Origin: Emiliania huxleyi CCMP1516
Taxonomy: Eukaryota; Haptophyta; Isochrysidales; Noelaerhabdaceae
DNA: 64,000 nucleotides
Direction of reading: 5' to 3'
Assembly: GCF_000372725.1 (NCBI RefSeq)
Contig: NW_005201113.1
Span: 192,218-256,217, forward strand
Made by a program: the position numbers and the translations under genes. This document shows positions 62,386-64,000 of this stretch, in pieces (position 1 is the stretch's first letter; every line of letters starts with the position of its first letter). The notes beneath the pieces are model-generated. The model did no database searches, was not told the DNA's origin, and worked only from the letters and a program-made list of their open reading frames with translations.

Positions 62386-62421
62386 GGTTTGGGTTTGGGC
62401 TCCTTGCCGTTTGGGAGCTCG

Positions 62422-62486
62422 CGCGTCCACCCATACCGCGTTGGTGTCCAGTCCGAGCCTGGCTGTTCTTCACCTTACTACCTACC
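62422..62486. repeat. Dispersed repeat copy (matches 51957-52020)
   Basis: Near-identical to 51957-52020 and followed by a CTAC run. It lies just upstream of the LRR gene start on the minus strand. Confidence 0.85.
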
Positions 62487-62718
62487 TACCTACAACGCTG
62501 TTCTCCCGCGCGCTCTCGCTCGTGGCCGCAGTGGTCCCCAAGCTGGTACGAGCCCTGGGTTTGGGAGAAAACCACATATTTTGCCAACAAATAAAGAAAG
62601 AAAAAACCAACACCAAAACGAGGGATAAAAGAAAGAAAGAAAGAAAACAGCCTATCGCGAATTTTCTTTTGCCAACACTCGACAACACGCCGCTGGAGCC
62701 GTGCAGCGTGCGCCTGTC

Positions 62719-63419
62719 ATGGTGCTGCACGACGCCGACGGCTTCCTGACGCAGCTCACGCGCATGCTGGAGCGGTCGCGCGAGAAGGGCGCCGTCTACG
62801 TCACGATGAAGCGATGTGCGTTTGCGCCGGCCGCGCCCGCCGCCGCTGCAGCGCGCCTGAGCGTGCCGCGCCCGCCCCGTGCAGACGCGGGGATTGAGGG
62901 CAAGCGGGGCGAGCCGGTCGACCCCGCCGATTGCCGCTGCCTCGTTCGCGCCGTGCTCGGCAGCACCAAGGCAATAACGCGCCACGCCCACCAGCACAGC
63001 ACGACTGCCGCACACCAGCACCGGACCGGCTTGAAGGCCAGCGGGCCCGCGCCTCACGGTGCGCCGCATGCCCCAAGGCGTCGACGATGGTCGCCGCCAA
63101 GGACCACCGCCGCTTCATGAAGTCGTACGCAAACATCATGAAGGCGGGCGCCACCGCCTCCCCTCGGCCGATTCCCGCGTCTCTCGCGCCGCCCAAGCGC
63201 CTCCCTCCGTGCCGCCGCCACCGGCGCCGCCTCCACCGACGCCGTTTGCGCTCCGCCGCTTGCCCGACCGCGTGCCCCTCTGGCGCTTGCTCCTCTGCGC
63301 CATCCATCCCTGCGCAAGGCTCCGACCTCGACCCTGCCGCCGGCCAGGTGTCGCTCGACTCGCTCAAGAAGAAGGAGCGGAGGCGAGGCGGCGAGAAGAA
63401 GAAGGCGGGCGCCGCCTAG
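62719..63419 (+). CDS. Signal recognition particle subunit SRP14
   Basis: SRP14 pairs with SRP9 on the Alu domain of SRP RNA and causes elongation arrest. Exons 62719-62815, 62885-62970, 63078-63147 and 63319-63419 join in phase (117 residues). Sequence blocks: MVLHDADGFLTQLTRMLERS, GAVYVTMKRY, DPADCRCLVRAVLGSTK, ASTMVAAKDHRRFMKSYANI, then a Lys/Arg-rich tail (LKKKERRRGGEKKKAGAA), all in SRP14 order and at the usual length. Intron 1 is GT-AG; introns 2 and 3 appear to be GC-AG. AATTTTCTTTTGCC lies about 50 bp upstream of the ATG. Confidence 0.88.
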
Positions 63420-63815
63420 AGGGTGACTGGCCCGACCGCCGGGTGGGTACCGCTATGTACCGTTGTCCGTCGTGTCTTCGAGGCGGTTTACACACGCGTC
63501 GGGTCGTCATTACCACATTTTTAGTCTCATTTGTATACGAGATTTTTTTTCCGCCGGGGAGCTGAGACAGTCACCCTGGTCTCTGAGACCCCCCCCCCCC
63601 ACGCCCGGCGCTTGGGAACAAGGGGCGACACACGCCACACGCGCCGTCGGGCGCCACCTTGGCCCGCGGTACCCGAGATCCCGAGTTGGCGCGCTAGCCG
63701 CTCTATAGAGCCCGAGCTGCTGCGTGTGCCGCGCAAGACCCTACAGCCTGCATAGACGGCACGCGCTCTGCCTCCTAATATTCTCTCTGCTGCGATCTCT
63801 CTCCTGTTAGCCACC

Positions 63816-64000
63816 TCACGGCACTCGCTGCGCGTTGAGGTCGTGTCGCTGGCACCACTGCTGCACGAATGGCGTGAGGTCGACGCCCGCCGGCGCGTAC
63901 CACGCTTTTCGCTTCCTGTCCCACCGTCCTCCGAGCGCCTTGCAGGCGTCCTTCTGCGCGAAGGGCGTGTCGAGGTACGTGCGGAAGGCGGAGGGGCCCG
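63816..64000 (-). CDS. C-terminal end of a DUF5710-like protein (runs off the window)
   Basis: Minus strand: AFRTYLDTPFAQKDACKALG, then GRWDRKRKAWYAPAGVDLTP, FVQQWCQRHDL and stop at 63816. The pattern R-x-Y-L-x-x-PF-x-x-KD-x-x-K-x-LG-x-RWD-x-x-x-K-x-WY-x-P-x-G is the DUF5710 module, found beside DNA-processing domains such as primases and helicases in bacteria and in some eukaryotic proteins. The rest of the gene lies outside the window, so the full protein is unknown. Confidence 0.7.
   Translation of the reverse strand, partial: GPSAFRTYLDTPFAQKDACKALGGRWDRKRKAWYAPAGVDLTPFVQQWCQRHDLNAQRVP

Overview
This is a 64 kb piece of nuclear genome from a GC-rich unicellular eukaryote. The best guess is a microalga, most likely a haptophyte; a pelagophyte or a dinoflagellate is not excluded. 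The reasons are a very high GC content, short spliceosomal introns with an unusually large share of GC-AG donors, an S-adenosylhomocysteinase carrying the roughly 40-residue insert seen in plants and some protists, a GT29 sialyltransferase-like gene, and many F-box, kelch, RCC1, ankyrin and TIR-type repeat proteins. The assignment is inference. One 100-base assembly gap lies at 33202-33301, with poor-looking sequence after it. The ORF models below were refined by hand by matching splice phase to family alignment.

Layout. 1-9 kb: 3' part of a DDX3-like helicase, a GT29-like gene, an orphan dienelactone hydrolase exon, a secreted Cys-rich protein, a SUMO-like gene without the terminal diglycine, a LINE fragment, a RanBP2-type zinc finger protein and a six-exon MCUR1/CCDC90-like mitochondrial gene. 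9-20 kb: a double-RING protein, an ORF sharing a dispersed repeat with 60 kb, an F-box/RCC1 protein, lipase and MFSD1-like relics, an F-box/3CxxC zinc-finger protein and a duplicated ankyrin protein. 20-25 kb: a 1501-residue receptor with two periplasmic-binding-type ligand domains, one membrane pass and a cytoplasmic TIR-like region. 27-36 kb: kelch, SPRY and FIST (FBXO22-like) F-box proteins and a GH16 glucanase-like enzyme. 37-46 kb: an ABCC transporter relic, a DUF4347-adenosylhomocysteinase fusion, an Ala-rich membrane protein and an armadillo-HECT ubiquitin ligase. 47-56 kb: repeats, a WW-FHA protein, a SAM-like protein with a tandemly duplicated tail, and two cyclophilin genes in inverted orientation flanking a 1.4 kb element with perfect 27-bp inverted ends. 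56-64 kb: DNAJC9-like, LRR and SRP14 genes and the end of a DUF5710-like gene.

Taken together, a large part of the window serves protein modification and turnover: six F-box-like proteins with different substrate modules, a HECT ligase, a double-RING protein and a SUMO-like protein. These are not an operon; genes lie on both strands, each with its own upstream region. A short AATTCTTTTC-like motif recurs just upstream of many of the start codons and may be a core promoter element. Several introns begin with a copy of the start of the next exon, which suggests birth by short tandem duplication.
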